Numbered from the stretch's first letter, positions 12,541 through 25,400 are shown. The stretch is 64,000 nucleotides of DNA from Beta vulgaris subsp. vulgaris (GCF_026745355.1 NC_079202.1:30951240-31015239), one strand, 5' to 3'. Notes: generated by a model from the letters alone, not told the origin. Numbers and translations: made by a program.

Positions 12541-13935
12541 TATAACATATTATAATTAGCTCTTAGATTAATGAGTATTAATATATACATCTGTACTTAA
12601 TTGTTTCAAAAAGAGAAACATGATGTTTTTTAGATAATCTTGTTTCCTACAAAGTCCATGTAGGTGGCAAGTTCAAAAGAAATTTAAGTTGTCCATATAG
12701 GCAATTTTAAGAAAGAAAGAAAATATCGTAAAATAATATGTCCTTGCCCTCTATGAAGCATAGAGTAGCAATACTTCTTACTTTTATGAGAATGTTGGGT
12801 TTGATGAGTCATCTGAGTGTGTATTTAGGGATGGACAAGGGTCGAGTTTGGGTCGGGTCCAGTTGGACCCTACAATTTTTTGCAGACCCGGACCCGAAAG
12901 GTTTGAAAAAATTGGACCCTGAGCCAGACCCTTAGGGTCTGGGGGGTCTAGAGGGTCTGGAGGGTCCAGGTTTAAATTCTTTATTTTGCCAAATTTTAGC
13001 ATTATTAATATCAATAATCACCTCAAATTCGCATGAAACAAACAAAAAAAATCGCATGAAACAAACACAAGAATACGCATGAATCAAACACAAACATATA
13101 AATTGAAAAAAAACACAAACTTATAAACTGAAAAAAAAATTGAAACAAACACAATTCACAAAACATATAAACTGAAAAAAAACGAAACAAACACAATTTT
13201 AACTTATGTAAGGGTTCAAAATGGTTGTTTTGATGTTTTAGTTTAGGTTTTAGTCTTTTAGAAAATTAGTTTTTTTTTTTTGAAAAAAAGTTAAAATGCA
13301 TAGATCAAATAAGTTTAGGGTCTAAGGGTCGGGTCTGGGTCCAAAATTTTAAGACCCGGACCCTAAAAAATTCACTTGAACCCAGACCCGGACTCGGACC
13401 CTTAGGGTCTTGAAAAGTTAGACCCAAACCCTTAAATTAGGGTTGGGTCCAACAGGGTCTGGGTAGGGTTTTGAGCACATGCCCATCCCTATGTGTATTA
13501 GATGGTTGGTCTGGATCTTTGATGGGTATGGAGCATGCAAATACAGGAGGGACTATTAGCAGTTTCAGTATTATTGCACTTTTACTCGAAATATGTTGGT
13601 GAGCCACTTGAGCTACCAAGTATGTGTGCCATTAACTTTTGAGATAATTGGATAAATGATGAGTCTTCTTAATTATTGTGGGAAGATATTGTGGGATGCA
13701 AGTAATTATATTTTTAAATGTTTTTCTTAGATGTACGTTACATATATATGTCTCCCCCCTCCCCCAATAAAAACCAAAAAGAGATGGTAGAAGAGTTGGT
13801 TAGTGTGTTCGTATTTCAAATGGGAGGTTGCGTGTTCGAGTCTTTACATATACATTTTTGTTAATTACTTTGTATCATTTGTTTGGAATGTGAAAGGGGT
13901 ATATGTGGCAACATTTCATTTGTTTGCATTAATAT
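12541..13935. repeat. Local segmental duplication, copy A
   Basis: Apart from the hAT MITE at 12826-13491, this segment aligns in the same orientation with 18215-19030 (copy B), from AATGAGTATTAATATATA through GATGGTTGGTCTG and GAGGTTGCGTGTTCGAGTC to CATTTGTTTGCATT. Copy B lies in the 5'UTR intron of the host gene, so copy A is probably a displaced duplicate of that intron segment. The two have diverged by substitutions and indels and by different MITE insertions. Confidence 0.8.
12826..13491. mobile_element. hAT-type MITE (666 bp, TSD TGTGTATT)
   Basis: Terminal inverted repeats TAGGGATGGACAAG / TAGGGATGGGCATG are flanked by a perfect 8-bp TSD, TGTGTATT (12818-12825 and 13492-13499), as in hAT transposons. 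Just inside both ends are repeated GGGTC/GACCC words (GGGTCGGGTC, GACCCGGACCC). The centre is A-rich. The duplicate locus near 18500 shows the uninterrupted target. Confidence 0.9.
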
Positions 13936-15127
13936 TATTGTGACAAATAATGTTAATTTGGAAAATTAATAAGACCTTTTAGGTTAACTAAACTTTGTAC
14001 AATTGGGATATCTTTTGTTTGCTTCACGTCGTCTCATCTTCATTCTAATGTGCAAAGCTTTTTCGCCACTCGACTCCCATGACGATTATTCTTTCAATTA
14101 TCACTCAAATTTGAGCACTCATCCTCTTCTTGCTCCGATTCCAATAGTGTAATAAAGATTAATTTATTCTAAACATTATATAATACTACCTTCTACAATT
14201 GTTTAATTAGATGCAACATTTGATTATTTTAATTCAGTTACCAAAAAAAATATTGCATCTAAAAAGACCAAAGGAAGCTAAGTATATAAAACATTTTCTA
14301 CGGCCAATTTATGAGGTTATAACATTTTCATTTGATACAATTTTTTGCCCTACCTGAGTTTCATTATTCATTATTTGAAAATGTTTGATAGAGTTTTGGA
14401 GAGATGACAATATATATGAAGTAGATTAGTTTAGGATAAAAGAAATTGGACTTGTCTTTACGATAAAATAATAAATATTATTATGTATGATACATTGATT
14501 ATAACTTTTAATATATACTTGGAATTGTTTTTTTTATGTCCTTGGAGAGAATTTTAAAAATAACTTTAAAACAATATTCATCAATAAGTTATTATGAAGA
14601 TTTCCTTTTAACGTTTTTTTGGTGTCCCCCTAATTGCGATATTTTTTTTGAAAATTAATTGAAGTTCAAATGACATTTATCTACCATAGATATTAAAGAA
14701 AAACAAGATACAAATAAACAAGGTTAAATTAAATACTCGTCGAAGAAACTACAATGAACCAGATCGAGCAATACAGCGCAACCCCCTTGTATTGGTTGAA
14801 TCAAGCAGCTATTAGTGAGGAAGTCTATCATTCTGACATAGTTTGGGAAGATCATTCTTGATCAAGCCATGTTGACCGTATCCGAGATTCCAATACTTTC
14901 AAGTTAAGTCTCGAACTTCGACCAATGAGAATAATTTCTCATACCTAAAAACCAAAAAAATCATACTCATAACTCCCATGGAGGAGAAGGAGATCTCCAC
15001 AACTGAGACTAAAAACCCCTAACAGGTAGGGCTTGAAAAAAATCTCATAAAGAGATACTAAATTATTCAACAAACAAGAAAAGAAAAGGGGAGAAGGAGC
15101 TTACCATATAGGGGAGCTAGGGTTTCA
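13936..15127. other. AT-rich intergenic stretch, nothing recognisable
   Basis: No ORF of note, no paired terminal repeats and no convincing splice-site series. It holds scattered short poly-T runs and moderately GC-balanced text at 14730-14990 that could be a remnant of something transcribed, but I cannot place it. Confidence 0.4.
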
Positions 15128-15383
15128 GGCTCCATTTGGTGGGATGTAAAACATTCTCAGTGTAAAATAATTTCAGGGAGAGGAGTGTACAAGAGACCTA
15201 AGAAAAGGAAAGAAAACAGTTTTCCCTCCATTTCGAAGGGAAAATTATTTTCCATCATTGGGAGAACAATTTTACTCTTATGGAAAATGGTATTAAACTC
15301 ATTTGCAAACCAAACAATGGAAAATTGGAAATAGAGGAAAACAGTTTTCCAGGAAAATGTTTTACATCCTTCTAAACGAAGCC
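15128..15383. mobile_element. MITE-like element with GGCTYC...GGATGTAAAACATT ends
   Basis: The left end GGCTCCATTTGGTGGGATG continues into TAAAACATT. The right end, reverse-complemented, reads GGCTTCGTTTAGAAGGATG then TAAAACATT. The flanking trinucleotides are TCA and TTA, compatible with a degenerate Tourist/PIF-type TNA duplication. The inside is rich in GGAAAA/TTTTCC words. Confidence 0.6.
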
Positions 15384-16298
15384 TTAGAGAGAAAAAAAGA
15401 GAGAGAGAGGGGGTGGCTTTTTACCCATTTTTTAATAACATCTAATTGCAATATATATAATCAAAATTGAAAGCGTCAAATCACTGCGTTCCAAGAGCAA
15501 AGGAAGTACTAATTCCATTTCAAGTTTTACCACTAGGAAAATACACCCAGTAAAAAACTACTATCTTGCTGATCAAACACAACCACCTCATCCTGAGTAA
15601 ATTCATCACCACACGATTGTGTTGTTAGTTAACCATTACGGCACAATCTTTCTCTGATTCGTTCCAAAATTAGCAAGAATACAACAATTTTACCCACTTA
15701 TTTTAGGTAAATTCGTTATTGTCTTTGAATTTCTTGCTCAATTGATTTTCCTTTTGATTTTTTTCAAGTTCTTTGTTCTTTTCCTAAGTGGAAGAACTGA
15801 AGTTAACCTTGAATTTAAATCTTATCCCACTTTTTATTTTTGGCGCGATGCTTGACTTGTGTTCTTATGATGGTGATTGAATGTGATGATTTTGGTTCAG
15901 ATTTATGTACTTTTTGGCACAATTTTTGAGTTTGCTATTCTTGGCTGGTGGATTAAGGTTTGAAAAGGTAACTTGTTGATTGTAGTAATTGATACACTTA
16001 TTTCTTAGTGCTTTTACATTTATCATAGTAATGTCAGTTTTTTTTATTCTCTTTTATTTTAATAGCAAAGAAATCATACCTTAAATCCGAATGGCATAAC
16101 GTTGGGTGTAAGTTTGATGCTAATTAGCATAGTCTTGTCTTTTATAGGTTTTGGCATATGATCTTCCTCCATTAGGTATTTTTTTCGTGTTTGATTAAGG
16201 TTTTTTTTTAAAAAAAAAATTCTTATTTGGGTCTCTAGAGTTTGAGGTACAAACTTGTGGCTTTTGTCACTGAGAACATCACTATTGTATTTTACCGG
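15384..16298. other. Intergenic DNA with GA microsatellite
   Basis: A short GA-rich tract (about 15389-15410) is followed by AT-rich DNA. Stretches at 15600-16000 resemble intron or leader sequence, but no reading frame or splice set can be supported. Confidence 0.35.
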
Positions 16299-16600
16299 TA
16301 CACATGATCATGGAATGCATTTCATGCAGCAGACCATTCGATACGCATAAGCAACTTCAAGCACACAATGCCAACAAACATAATGGTTTCCCGTTCGAGT
16401 GCAGAATATGTTGTAACATATGTCGCTAGTCTGTGGAACATATCGAGCATTAGACATTGTAAGTACATATGATTATGGAAATATCATGCAACTGACATTT
16501 TGATATGAAAAAGCAACTTATATGGCCATACTGACGACAAATACAAAGGTTTGTCATTCAAGTGCAGAATATGTTGTAACAAATTTCGATAATCTGTAGT
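16299..16600. repeat. Diverged tandem duplication (about 138 bp, 165-bp spacing)
   Basis: TACACATGATCATGGAA...GAGTGCAGAATATGTTGTAACA (16299-16440) recurs as TACATATGATTATGGAA...AAGTGCAGAATATGTTGTAACA (16464-16600), with many substitutions between. Confidence 0.75.
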
Positions 16601-16829
16601 TCATTGGTAGAGCCCAAGGGCTGGTTTCAAAAACATCGATATCAATAAGATTTGCTTTCTAGTAGAAAAGTATTATTCGAAGGATTTTAGGAGCATGAGA
16701 GGTACAGTCTGAAGGATCAATTGTAACGTTTCATTTGTGAAGTGAATGGTGATCCCAATATGAGAGAAATTAGTCTACTTTGGAGGAAGTTTGTGAACAA
16801 TTGGCACAAACTGGAAAGTTAAGCGTATA

Positions 16830-17123
16830 ATCCCTCCATCCCAGAATAGTCTGAACATTTTCTTTTTAGGTTTGTCCTAAATTAGTTTGAATCCTTCTAT
16901 TTTTTACATGTCCCACTATTAATATTTATTTCTTTTACACTCGTTTGACCTACACTGTAACTTCTATCAATAAAAAGTTAACCAACTTTCAATCTGCTCT
17001 AATAAAAATACCCCAACAACTCTTATCGCATCTACTTTTTAATAAAATAACATTTGATTACTATACTATAACGTATCACCTTAAAATACGTGTCCCAACA
17101 ATTTTCCTAGAGAAGGGAGAGAG
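16830..17123. mobile_element. Degenerate Stowaway-like MITE (TSD TA)
   Basis: The left end ATCCCTCCATCCCAG and the right end ...GAAGGGAGAGAG resemble worn Stowaway ends (CTCCCTCCGTCCC). TA occurs at 16828-16829 and 17124-17125. The fit is imperfect, so the limits are less certain than for the other MITEs. Confidence 0.55.
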
Positions 17124-17787
17124 TATTTTTTTCATGACAAATTAATACATCTAATTTTAACTATTTTTGTGTCAACAAATATCACTGGAAAAACATTCTC
17201 AACCATGAAAATCACGAAGACAAGACTGCGTATTAAGATGGAGAATGAGTTTTTGACGGGTAGCTTAGTTATTTATATGAAAAGGAAAACTTCCCAGAGT
17301 TTTAACACCAAATCTAGAATTGATGATTTTAAATCTTTTAAAAAATCTTACTTTAATTTTTTTTTTCAATAATAAAATTATGACACTTGTAGTTTTAACA
17401 TTTTTACATATATTTCATTCCGATATTTTACACGAAGGAAAAAAAAAAAAAGAGTAAAGGACCACGGTAAAAAGTCTGTGCTTTAAACATAAACACAACT
17501 TTTTAATCTACCGCGATAAAAGAAAATTAAGCGAAATCAAACCGGTTACGTGATGAAGGGCTGCAATTTTTAGCACTAGTCTTACATGCACGCATTTGCG
17601 TGCGATAGCATGTGAAGTAGAAAATAAAATTAATTGGGTAGAAAAACCGTCTTTACGTCTTGTTTTTTCAAAAAACTAATGTTTATTTTGAATGCCCTAC
17701 TTTCCTCTTTTTTTTCATTCAAATGAAACAGGTAGTTATCTATCTATTTTTTTTCTTTTATTCCTTTTTCTATTTTTTGGTGTCCCC

Positions 17788-17808
17788 CACGTGTTGCCTT
17801 ATATAATA
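17788..17808 (+). promoter_or_regulatory. Core promoter: G-box CACGTG and TATA box
   Basis: A perfect G-box (17788-17793) lies just upstream of TTATATAATA (17799-17808), followed by a T-run and a CT-rich leader with repeated CTCTCTC and CCCCTCTCTCCCCC. The order and spacing fit a plant promoter driving the gene to the right, with initiation expected near 17830-17845. G-boxes are bound by bZIP and bHLH factors in plants; which one acts here is unknown. Confidence 0.5.
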
Positions 17809-17834
17809 GAGATAATTGCATCTATTTTTTTTTT

Positions 17835-18154
17835 TTTTTTAGTGATTTTGGCCCATTAAGCCCCCCTAAAACCCCGTTCTCAAGTTTCTTACTTACCTAG
17901 AACCTGCCTCTCTCTCTCACACACCACGCCCCCCTCTCTCCCCCAGTTAATGTTCGCCGGAGCCTCGCTGCCGCTGCTGTGATCTCGTCTGCTCGCTGCC
18001 TTGTATTTCTCTCACCCGCACTCTCCCCCTCTTTCTCACTCCCCTCCTGCTTTCGTTTTTGTCGCGCCACCACTACTGCTGAGCTTGTCGGTGCCGGAGC
18101 TCCGGTTTCTGGACTACCTCGTCGCTGAGATTTATTCTCTCATCTCTTTTGACT
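17835..18154 (+). other. Predicted 5'UTR exon of the host gene
   Basis: A CT-rich stretch with local higher GC ends at a consensus donor (ACT|GTAAGT, intron from 18155). It contains an early ATG (near 17950) and a short open frame that is not continued, so it looks like leader. The next exon joins at one of several AGs between 19260 and 19278, shortly before the ATG at 19286. The exon start is estimated from the TATA position. Confidence 0.5.
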
Positions 18155-18214
18155 GTAAGTTTTTACCTGATTTTGCTGTTTTTTTCGATGATTTTCGTGG
18201 ATTTAGGGAAATAT

Positions 18215-19029
18215 TATTAGCTTTATATTAATGAGTATTAATATATATATTTGTACTTAATTGTTTTAAAAAGAGAAATATTATGTTTTTCAATAATCTT
18301 GTTTTCTACAAAGTTCATGTAGGCGGTAAGTTCAAAAGAAATTTAAGCCGTCCATATAGGCGATTTTTCGGAAAGAAAAGAATAACGTAAAATAATATGT
18401 CCTCGCCCCCTCTATAACAGGAAGAGTAGCAGTAGTATTTCTTACCTCTATGAGAATATTGGGTTTGATTAGTCATTGAAAGTGTGTATTCGAGTGTGTA
18501 TTAGATGGTTGGTCTGAATCTTTGATGGGTATGGAGCAAGCAAATAAAGGAGGGACAGCACTAATGAGCTACCAAGTATGTGGGCTATAACTTTTGAGAT
18601 AATTGGATGTAAATGATAGGTCTTCTCAATAATTGTGGGAATATATTGTGTGATGCAAGTAATTATATTTTTAAATGCTTTTCTTACATGTAAGTTATAT
18701 ACTTCTCCCGGTTCATTTTAAATGCAACAAAGGGTATTATTTGTGAGGTATAATATTCTTTTGTTGCATTGAAAACGAAATGGAGGAAGTATATATACAT
18801 AAAACCAAAAAGAGATGGTAGAATAGTTGGTTAGTGCGTTTGTATTACAAATAGGAGGTTGCGTGTTCGAGTCTTCACACATACATTTTTGTTGATTAGT
18901 TTGTATCATTTGTTTGGGAGGGGATGCTTTTCTTAGATGTGAGTTATATATATATATATATTTTCCCATAAAAACCAAAAAGAGATGGTAGAGGGGTACA
19001 TGTGGCAGCATTCCATTTGTTTGCATTGG

Positions 19030-19030
<1 letters not shown>
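18215..19030. repeat. Local segmental duplication, copy B (in the 5'UTR intron)
   Basis: Direct-orientation partner of 12541-13935. It lacks the hAT MITE: GAGTGTGTATTAGATGG near 18500 is the intact target. It carries its own 88-bp MITE (18702-18789). It also has a partial internal repeat: ATGCTTTTCTTA...AAAACCAAAAAGAGATGGTAGA occurs at about 18675-18825 and again at 18925-18992. Confidence 0.8.
18702..18789. mobile_element. Mini Stowaway-like MITE (88 bp, TSD TA)
   Basis: CTTCTCCCGGTTCATTTTAA and its inverted partner at the right end (TTGCATTGAAAACGAAATGG then AGGAAG) make almost the whole element one hairpin. TA flanks it at 18700-18701 and 18790-18791. Copy A of the duplication lacks it, which supports a recent insertion. 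Confidence 0.8.
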
Positions 19031-19031
<1 letters not shown>

Positions 19032-19071
<40 letters not shown>

Positions 19072-19095
19072 TAATATATATATATATATATATAG
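19032..19095. repeat. AT dinucleotide repeat
   Basis: Two long AT runs are separated by a short AATTATAA interruption, inside the 5'UTR intron at the right border of duplication copy B. Confidence 0.95.
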
Positions 19096-19285
19096 ATTAG
19101 TGCTCTTCCATCTCAAGTTTCTTTTGTTCTATTTAATGGAATTTAACAACTTACGAATAATTTTGATTATGTTTTGTCTTTGATACTATGGTAATGTTGG
19201 CGCTACCTCTCCCGATCAATCATGGATCCATCACTTGATGTTTTTCTATGCTAATGACTAGTAGGCTGTTTGGATTAGGGAAGAT

Positions 19286-19423
19286 ATGGAACGAGCACCC
19301 GAAGGAAAGGAGGTGGGTTATGTTCCTGGGCTTGAATTTCAGGAGGACAACAAGGAATCATTGATTGATATTGAGATGGATGAAGATACTGAACTCTGGC
19401 TTATTCAGTTGCCTGATGATCAA
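19286..19423 (+). CDS. Host gene coding exon 1
   Basis: 46 codons from ATG (MERAPEGKEVGYVPGLEF...) to a phase-0 donor GATCAA|GTATTT. No in-frame ATG upstream is supported, and the leader AG acceptors fall within 25 bases before it. Confidence 0.7.
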
Positions 19424-22400
19424 GTATTTCTCTCCCTCTCCTCCCCCACCCTCTAATTATATTATTTCTTAATTTACTATTGATTCATTGATATGTGGGT
19501 TTATGTACCTCATTTATCCACCAAACTGTTGTTGGCACATGTTTTTGTAACTCTCGCAGAGACACTAACTCTTCCTTTTTTCGAGCATCCAGTACTTGAT
19601 CATTCCTTCAGCTTTAAATAGTCTCTCCTCAGTGAAGTGCGTAACTTCAATAGTCAAATGTGAGACTTACTTGTCAATCATGATTGGTGGGTTGTCTGGC
19701 CTATATTTGAGGGAAAGAGTTGATAGCTCTCTAAATCTTAACTACAAAGATAAATTTGTTTTGCATGTAGGACATAAACCAACTTCCATTTTGCAGGATA
19801 GCAGTTTTCTCTATGGGCTTATTTTATTAGTGGTTTGAGAAAGTTTTGATGTCCCGTCCAGTTGTGAAATTGCTTAAATGCGACTTCTCCAGCTAGCACT
19901 GGGACGCATCTCTGATTCAAAATTTGGGGGTTTCTATATGGAGTTTGACAGCTCTTTTGAATCTTAACTACAAGTATAAATTTGGTTTGCATGTAGGATG
20001 TAAACCAGCTTCCATATTGCTTCTGAGGCTAAAAATCTGTATAATTTTCATGACTAGAATATCTCAGGCTTCTCGTTTTTACAAAATTGAGCAGCTACCT
20101 GTGCCCAAGGTTTCTGCTGGACCTTGGTTAAGAGCCAAGAAATTTTTCTTAAGACTTAGAACAGGAGTCACAGGCTTATACTATGTTTCTTGATGATTGC
20201 CACCATCTTCGTTTGCAGCAATTTAGTAGTGAGTTTTTGTATTACCCATGTAAAATGGTTGTAAAGTAATGTATTCAAATGTATTGGTATAGATTGAATT
20301 TTATGCCTCTTAGGGTCATCCTGTATGTAATGTTAGTGGAGATGACTTTTCATGTGAAATGTGGAAGAATTCCTATGAAGTCAGCAGAATAGTGAGGGCA
20401 AGAAGAGTAGTTATGGGAAAATATGTAGCCACCCATCTCCTATTAAGTGCTTTCATGCTGAGCTCCTTCATCTTTGCCACCGCCTGAGCCTATGTCTGAG
20501 CTACAAAATGGACTGATGTGTATTGATATAGAACATTCCCCATGGAAAGTGGTTTTCCAAGAAAACCATTTTCTAGAGAATAACTCAATTCTTGATTTTC
20601 CTTTGTTTGGTTGCAAGGAAAGTAACTTTCCTTTGAATCTATTTTCCCTTTGTTTTGTTGTGTATCATTTGATAGAGTGAGGGAAAGTGTGGCTTTCTTT
20701 GCCTCACTAGGGAAAGTAATTTTCCACCTTGCAAAATGAAGTTCAACTTATATTTTCATCTATGATTTGGTCAAACCAAACACAGAAAGTGAGGAAAATA
20801 ATTTTCCTGGAAAAGACATTCCTCCCAACCAAACACACTCCAAGCCTCTTTGAGTATTTAGTCTTATTACTTGCATCACCAGATAAGGCATGTTACTGTG
20901 ATACAATGTGCTGAAGACCTGTACAATAGTGGGTACACGGGTGTGCTGAAAGCTTAGGTGTCAATGATATCCCGTGTTGTCTTTTCCTATTTCATTCCCC
21001 TCCTTTCACCTTCATTACTCTCAACATTATAATTGAGGTCCAATGCTGTAGGAAGACACATCCCTTACCTTGAATTGTTGATGGGTTGAATCAGCTCACG
21101 AAGATGAGATGTTTGGTTGATAATTTTTACAAGCCCATTATTGATCTTTGAATAGCCAAATAGCTTACTTTATTAGTTATACACTGCCATAATAGGTTTT
21201 AGGTAGATGGTCTCTGGAATGATCAAAAGTTTCCAGGTACATATTTGTTTCAAGCTTGCTTATCCAGACAGCTCAGGTTCTTATTTCTTCATTTATTGCT
21301 GAAGTATTCATGGTGACTATGTAACCTGAGTTAGATGTGGAACTTAATAGAGATGCAGGATGGTGTCCTCAAATTTCACATGGTGATAGAGATATTGCAA
21401 TTGGTATATCTTGTCTGAAACTAGGTCGTCCAAGCTAAACATGTAAATGTCCAATTAAAATGAGCATAACTTATGTTACTCAAACTCGGCTACAATTTTG
21501 CCACTTGCATCTTATGCAAGTGTCAGAATTATCTATTTTATAATAGAGTATCTAAGATTTAGGATCCAAGTATAGTGTTGTGTCGTGTCCCGATATGACA
21601 CGCCTTTGACATGGGTGTGCAAATGAAGTACAAGAGTCATGAGTAACATAGAACATAACCCTTTTTAAGCTGAGTGCTAGGGCATTTTGGATCTCTTTGA
21701 CAAATACATGCACGTGCAGATGAAGTTCAAGAAAACTATAGAAATTTGTCAGGAAAGATATAATGGACTTGGCACTATGAGTTTATTGAAATTTGAGTTT
21801 GATTAAAAATGAGAAACCCTGACTTGTATGGGTTGCTTGGAACATAAGGGAAAAATGCTTGAGAATTTGACTTTTTTTTCTCAAGGCCTGCTGGCTGCTT
21901 TGTATGTGTGTTTTGCATCTCACTAGTGGGGAAGTTGTAGTTGGATGGTACAACAGTGTGTCCCTTGATTGCAATTTTTTTGGATTGTGCTTTGTTTCCC
22001 CTTGAAATTATGAGTTGGATTAGCTCTTTTTCTATTTTGTAACATGACCACTAATATTGGTGAAATCAATACAGATTAGGCTTTAGTTTCTGTTATTTGC
22101 ATGTGTAAACATACAAAAGTCAAGGGCCTAACTCAAACCTTGAAAATAAATATCTTAATCAATTGAGCTAAAATCTTCATAAACTTGCTTGTACTGCCTC
22201 AGAGCCAGAGCTAAATTCAACATTATATTGTTTTTGGCTCTCTGAATGCGAAGGAGTATTATTGTTGATTATGAACTTATGATATGCAAGAAGTATCTTC
22301 TTACAAGGGTGAAAAGCTAGTTTTGAATCCATTTTTACTCTGCCTTTGATACTTAAAAGAGAGAGGCATGAAGAGCTGTCATATCATTGTGAAATTTCTG

Positions 22401-25400
22401 TCGAGATTGGTTCTTGTTTGTAACTGCTAGTCTATTTCAAGCTATCGGAGGAAAATCTAATTGCTATATCTTGTGAGCCATTCTTTTACCTGAAACAAGA
22501 GATCATATTTTTTCCCCCATATATATTTCCATTTTTTATGAACAAACTAGAGCTACTAGTAATGTGCTCTGTTGTGAGCTATTAATGAAAAAGGTTTGAT
22601 CTTGCCCAATTTTTTGGCTGGAACTTGTACACTTTTTTTGTTAATGGGTGTAGAGCTCTCGATAAGTGACTTTTACGAAACGTCTAATTGGAAAACTGAC
22701 TGTTTTTTTGTTGTGTGAGCTACGTCTTTAGTTTTAGTAACTTTGTTAAACCTACAATTAAGAAGTCCTCTTGGTTTTTTTTTGAAGTTTTTTCAAATGA
22801 CTGTCATAAGTCTTTTCGTCAATTACACACTCCCCTTTCAGGCTCTATGGAGTCTAGACCTTAGAGCGTTAAGAATAGAAGATGAACTCATGCGGTTACT
22901 ATAATCTGTCAACATCTTGTAAATGTAGCCATTTGAGTTTTTAGCCTCATTTAGTAAGGAGACTGCAACATCTCTGTAGATTTCACTTTCGAGCCCCTTT
23001 TTGGATAGCCCAACAGCTACTTCTATTTCTCAAACAAAAAATCCCTCCCTTCAAGAGTTGATACGCATATGAAAATTTTCTTCATTGTCTTTTCCAGCAG
23101 TGGCGGAGCCACGTGGTAACAAGGGGTAGCACGTGCTACCTCTGTTTTTTTTTTTTTTTTTTTTTTGACATCTTCACTCTCTCAAACTCAGTCACTCTTT
23201 CGGAGATCGGTCGTCAACTCCTCTCTCTCGGCTTGTTGGTTGTCGGTCCGTTCAAGTAGTGGTCGTCGGTGCGGTCGGTCGTCGCCTTCTCTCTCAGTTT
23301 ATGAGCAAAATTACTCGGCGAGTTCACTTACCGGCGACTCGACAAGTTCACTTGCCATCTTTGACTTCAAATACTCGGCGAAGGACTGATTTATTGTTCT
23401 TCCGTTCTTCGCTGTTCTTCGCCCTTCTAGCCTCTTCGCCATCTTCGTGTATCATCTCTCTCCTTCCCTATCTTCTTGTTCTTATTTGTTGTTAATTTTC
23501 TCATGTTTTAGGGTAAGTAGTAAGTTGGTGCTAAATTTATCTCTAGTTTAAAAGTTTAATGCCTTTAGATTATATGATTTTTGAGGTGGGTTTTTGGTGT
23601 TCTTTTTCGATTTTTGATTAATATATAATTGTTGTTGATTGTAATTCAATTTTGCTTGTTCTTTTACTGTTTTAGTTAAATACCTAAAAATTGTTCTTTT
23701 ACCTAAAAATATAGTGTTGTGGGTTTGTGATGAGTTGTGAGATAGTTTTTTATTGTTCTATTGTTGAAATACAATGGGAGTAATAAAATACTAGTTGAGT
23801 TGATTAGTGAATTTTGTATTTGAATGTATGTAAAATCACGAAAAGAAAACAAGAGAAGGATATGTGAAACTTTTTTTTTCCCAAAGGGATACCTAACAAA
23901 AATTGAGTTATTTCTAATCCAATCTTCCTCCTACAAAAAACCAAGAAAACAAGAATTTGCTCCAACTTGATGCTGTTGTAAATTGGTTCCAAATCGGTTC
24001 CAAATTTTGAGAACTCGTCGTGAATCCTTTTTGTTTTTCTTGTATTTATCTAAGTACTTTGAGGTTGTATGTGAACTATGTAACATTTTGTATTTAGTTA
24101 TTTTGGCTATTTTTGGTATGCGATATTATTGTAAAATTACGCCACCCCTGACTCGGAATCCTGCCTGCTTTCCAGCACTTCTTTTGACTGCAAGTAGGTC
24201 TGTTTTTAAGTTAATTGCGGAAAACAATAATTGAAAGCAGTTCACCCTGACTGAACATGATGTGTGCTAGCCTTCGAAATCGTAATCAGCTCCTAAGGTG
24301 TAAAACACCTTTTAAACTGTGTTACAGGAATAGATCTGGAAAGGATCAGCTGTATTTTGGTATGTGATGACCATATTTCATTATAAAAGAATCATCTGGT
24401 TCTGTTATCACCTGATGGGTGGAAGGTTATCTGGTGGAAAATTACAATATAAATCTTTAAAATTAGAAAGTCACTTAACTCTTATTAATTTACCGACTTG
24501 GAATTGCAACAGTCCCATTAGAATTACTCTTTTGATCATATAAGTTGTCGTAGAGAGTCCTATTTGATAATTCACCTTGAATAGCATACCTTGAATCAAT
24601 TTGAGGTTTAACTAAGGGGGTGTTTGGTTACTATGGGGTAAAGGGAATGGAATCAAGAAAGGGGTAGAAAGGATAAGGAAAGCCAAACCCTTTGATTAAA
24701 AAATGTTTGCATGGTTTTTGCTTTTTTTCTCTCCCCTCACCCACTCTCTTCCCACGGTGGTTACATTACCATTGCAAAAAAAAAAAATCTCCTCTGCTCT
24801 CCCCCGCCCATCTCATCATCAACCGCCGGTGCCTCCGTCGCCGGCTCGACCGTGCTCCATCTCTCTCCTTCTACTCTTTCTGACCGACTATTTGTGAAGC
24901 GGGGTAAGGTAATTTTCAGATGAGTGGCTGTGGGAGATTGCGTGAATGACGAGGGTCGTTTCGGGGAAATGGTGGTGTTTCCGTGGTAGTGGGGGGGCCA
25001 AGGGCGCTGAGATGGATTTTTCGGCAGTGGAGGTGGATTTTTGGTTGGGGATGTGGTGGTTTTAGGGAGGAGTTGAGTAGGTTTCAGCGGGGTGGGTGTG
25101 ATTCAGGTGGGGTAGTCGTGGTTTGGTGGTGTTGGTAGTGGTGGTGGGTGGTGGCGGCAGAATTGCGGTGGTCGGTGTGGTGGATTGTGCACATTTGGGG
25201 TGGTGCAGGTGGGGTAAGGGTGGTAGTGGTGGGCTGGTAGAGGGTGTGTTGTTGAGGGGATTGGGTGGTCAAGGGTTTTCAAAACCCCCATTTCTAAGTG
25301 GAGGGGGGCTGGGGAATCAAGTTATAGGGATTTGGGGGTAAGGAGGGGAAAGGGCGGGGGGGGACAAACTTCCCATAACAAATAAGAATCAAGAGGTTCT

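Noticed and set aside
13780..13850. tRNA-like text (GTTGGTTAGTG ... GTGTTCGAGTC) suggesting a SINE or tRNA
   Set aside because: The A-box and B-box resemblance is loose, no tRNA cloverleaf can be drawn, and no poly(A) tail or TSD is seen. It occurs in both copies of the local duplication, so it is part of that segment.
24950..25400. Overlapping frames on both strands in G-rich DNA
   Set aside because: They lie inside a Tourist-like MITE within an intron; the composition alone explains the lack of stops.
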